This document shows positions 5,998 through 7,220 of a stretch of 7,220 nt of DNA, one piece after another. Every line of letters starts with the position of its first letter. Position 1 is the first letter of the stretch. Below the pieces are notes generated by a model. The model saw nothing but the letters and a program-made list of their open reading frames with translations. It searched no databases and was not told where the DNA came from. Both the position numbers and the translations under genes were made by a program. The stretch lies in contig WGAX01000069.1 of NCBI GenBank assembly GCA_015494595.1, forward strand, positions 1-7,220, read 5' to 3'. The DNA comes from Nitratiruptor sp. Lineage in GTDB: Bacteria; Campylobacterota; Campylobacteria; Campylobacterales; Nitratiruptoraceae.

Positions 5998-7167
5998 ATG
6001 AAAAAGATAGTAGTTTTAGGTGGCGGGTTTGCAGGGGTTGAGGCTGCCATATTTTTGCGCAAAGAGGGCTTTAAGGTAGATCTCGTCAGCCCTAGACCCT
6101 ATATGTATATCTATCCCACCTCTATCTGGGTGCCTGTGTATGAAGCGGAGTTTGCCGATGTCTGCTTGCCTTTAGAGGATTTGGAAAAAGTGCATGGCTT
6201 CAAATGGAGAGAGGACGAGATAGTTGAGATAAAAGCCGGCGAGAAAAGAGCCATTGGCAAAAAGGGCGAGTATGTGGGCGACTATCTCGTCATAGCCATG
6301 GGTGCTGGCAAAATCAAACACGAGGGAAGCGAAAACTATCTCTCTATCTGCGGAGATCCAGAAGATGCCATTAAGATGCGCGATCGCATTGACGAATTGG
6401 TAGCTGCCAAAAGAGGCGGTAAAATTGCTATGGGGTTTGGAGGCAACCCCAAAGATAGCAGCGCCGTGCGGGGAGGCCCTGCTTTTGAGATGCTTTTTAA
6501 TGTGCATAACTATTTGAAAAAAAAGGGCTTAAGAGATCGCTTCGAGCTCACATTCTTTGCTACAATGAAAGAGCCTGGCAAGCGCTTGGGAGCACAAGCT
6601 CTTAAAATGATGGATCTCTTTTTCAATAAACTCAACATCAAAAAGCACTTTGGCAAAAAGATCAAGCGCTTTGAGCCAAACGGCATCGTTTTTGAAGACG
6701 ATAGCTTTTTAGAGAGCGATTTTACGATGTTTATCCCTGCAAATGCCGGGCATCCCGTCTTTGCCAAGAGCGATCTGCCCCTTAGTGAGGCTGGATTCGT
6801 GCTCATAGACGAATTCTGTGAGGTAAAGGATAAACCCGGCGTCTATGCCATCGGCGATAGCGCCTACATAGAGGGGCCACAGTGGCGAGCCAAACAGGGG
6901 CACATTGCCGAAGTGATGGCGCGCAATACCGCCAACAATATTGCTATAGATGCTGGCAAAAAAGTGGGAGAAAAAGAGAGCTACCTGCCACACCTCAATA
7001 TCATCTGCGTCATGGATAGCGGTGATGGAGCGGCATTCGTGTATCGTGACGACAAGCGAGGTTTCATGCTACCGATGCCGATCGTTGGCCACTGGCTCAA
7101 GAAGGGCTGGGGCTGGTACTGTAGAAACTCCAAGCTAGAAAAAATTCCACGCCTACCGGGACTCTAA
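5998..7167 (+). CDS. FAD-dependent oxidoreductase, SQR/NDH-2 superfamily
   Basis: 389-residue flavoprotein. The N-terminal Rossmann motif VVLGGGFAGVEAA (5-17) binds FAD, and VYAIGDSAYI (282-291) is the second FAD motif with D287. The C-terminus (about 355-389) is Trp- and Lys-rich and amphipathic, as in monotopic quinone reductases. Overall it resembles sulfide:quinone oxidoreductases and the flavoprotein of sulfide dehydrogenases. Cys residues are C56, C118, C274, C337 and C375. C337, in NIICVMDSGDGAAF, fits the C-terminal redox Cys, but the place where SQR usually has KCxGxP reads VRGGP (157-161), without Cys. A true SQR activity is therefore uncertain. AGGAG at 5987-5991 gives a good ribosome site, nine bases after the previous gene. 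Its GC content is clearly higher than that of genes to the left. Alternatives are a type II NADH dehydrogenase-like or polysulfide-linked enzyme. Confidence 0.85.
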   Translation: MKKIVVLGGGFAGVEAAIFLRKEGFKVDLVSPRPYMYIYPTSIWVPVYEAEFADVCLPLEDLEKVHGFKWREDEIVEIKAGEKRAIGKKGEYVGDYLVIAMGAGKIKHEGSENYLSICGDPEDAIKMRDRIDELVAAKRGGKIAMGFGGNPKDSSAVRGGPAFEMLFNVHNYLKKKGLRDRFELTFFATMKEPGKRLGAQALKMMDLFFNKLNIKKHFGKKIKRFEPNGIVFEDDSFLESDFTMFIPANAGHPVFAKSDLPLSEAGFVLIDEFCEVKDKPGVYAIGDSAYIEGPQWRAKQGHIAEVMARNTANNIAIDAGKKVGEKESYLPHLNIICVMDSGDGAAFVYRDDKRGFMLPMPIVGHWLKKGWGWYCRNSKLEKIPRLPGL

Positions 7168-7220
7168 ATATCTCGTAAATACCTTGCTACAACACTTTCC
7201 ACTTGGGTTGCGCACGCTAC
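7164..7220 (-). CDS. Possible C-terminus of a convergent gene
   Basis: Read on the minus strand, the window edge continues in an open frame of 18 residues ending ARYLRDI and a TAG at 7166-7164. This overlaps the flavoprotein stop tail-to-tail by four bases. The composition looks protein-like, but other frames in the same 53 bases are also open, so the call is weak. No intrinsic terminator for the flavoprotein operon is seen before the window ends. Confidence 0.3.
   Translation of the reverse strand, partial: VACATQVESVVARYLRDI

Overview
The window looks like chromosomal DNA of a Campylobacterota bacterium (former Epsilonproteobacteria), probably a microaerobic or sulfur-oxidising chemolithotroph. 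The clues are low GC, short spacers, strong AAGGAG ribosome binding sites, promoters with a good -10 and little -35, and the gene set: a di-haem cytochrome c peroxidase, the cbb3-oxidase assembly protein CcoG and a flavoprotein of the sulfide:quinone reductase superfamily. Genus cannot be read from the sequence.

Layout. At 1-99 is the start of an exported protein on the minus strand. It is divergent from a periplasmic di-haem cytochrome c peroxidase (288-1307); the 188-base gap between them holds both promoters and an inverted repeat centred on the peroxidase -10. A small GC hairpin follows the peroxidase, then a separate promoter drives a Tas-type aldo/keto reductase (1359-2378), which is translationally coupled to an exported DUF4139-like protein (2382-3599).

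A perfect 16-bp inverted repeat (3597-3635) begins on the stop codon of that gene and contains the -35 box of the next promoter. That promoter starts a tight four-gene run: a serine-recombinase-like DNA-binding protein (3690-4319), ccoG (4322-5749), a 72-residue single-span membrane protein (5770-5988) and an SQR-like flavoprotein (5998-7167). Gaps are 2, 20 and 9 bases. The last 53 bases may hold the 3' end of a convergent minus-strand gene.

Functionally, the left half concerns peroxide and carbonyl or redox detoxification plus envelope proteins, and the right half concerns cbb3 oxidase maturation and electron transfer. The most interesting point is that the recombinase-like protein has lost the residues expected to be catalytic: the Ser position is Lys9, and the two Arg of the LDRLGR motif are Ala73 and Trp76. 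It keeps a GRPKG hinge and a helix-turn-helix. With the palindrome over its own promoter and no transposon parts around, it looks more like a transcription regulator made from a resolvase fold than like a mobile element. This is an inference. The small membrane protein and the flavoprotein are candidate unknown partners of CcoG.
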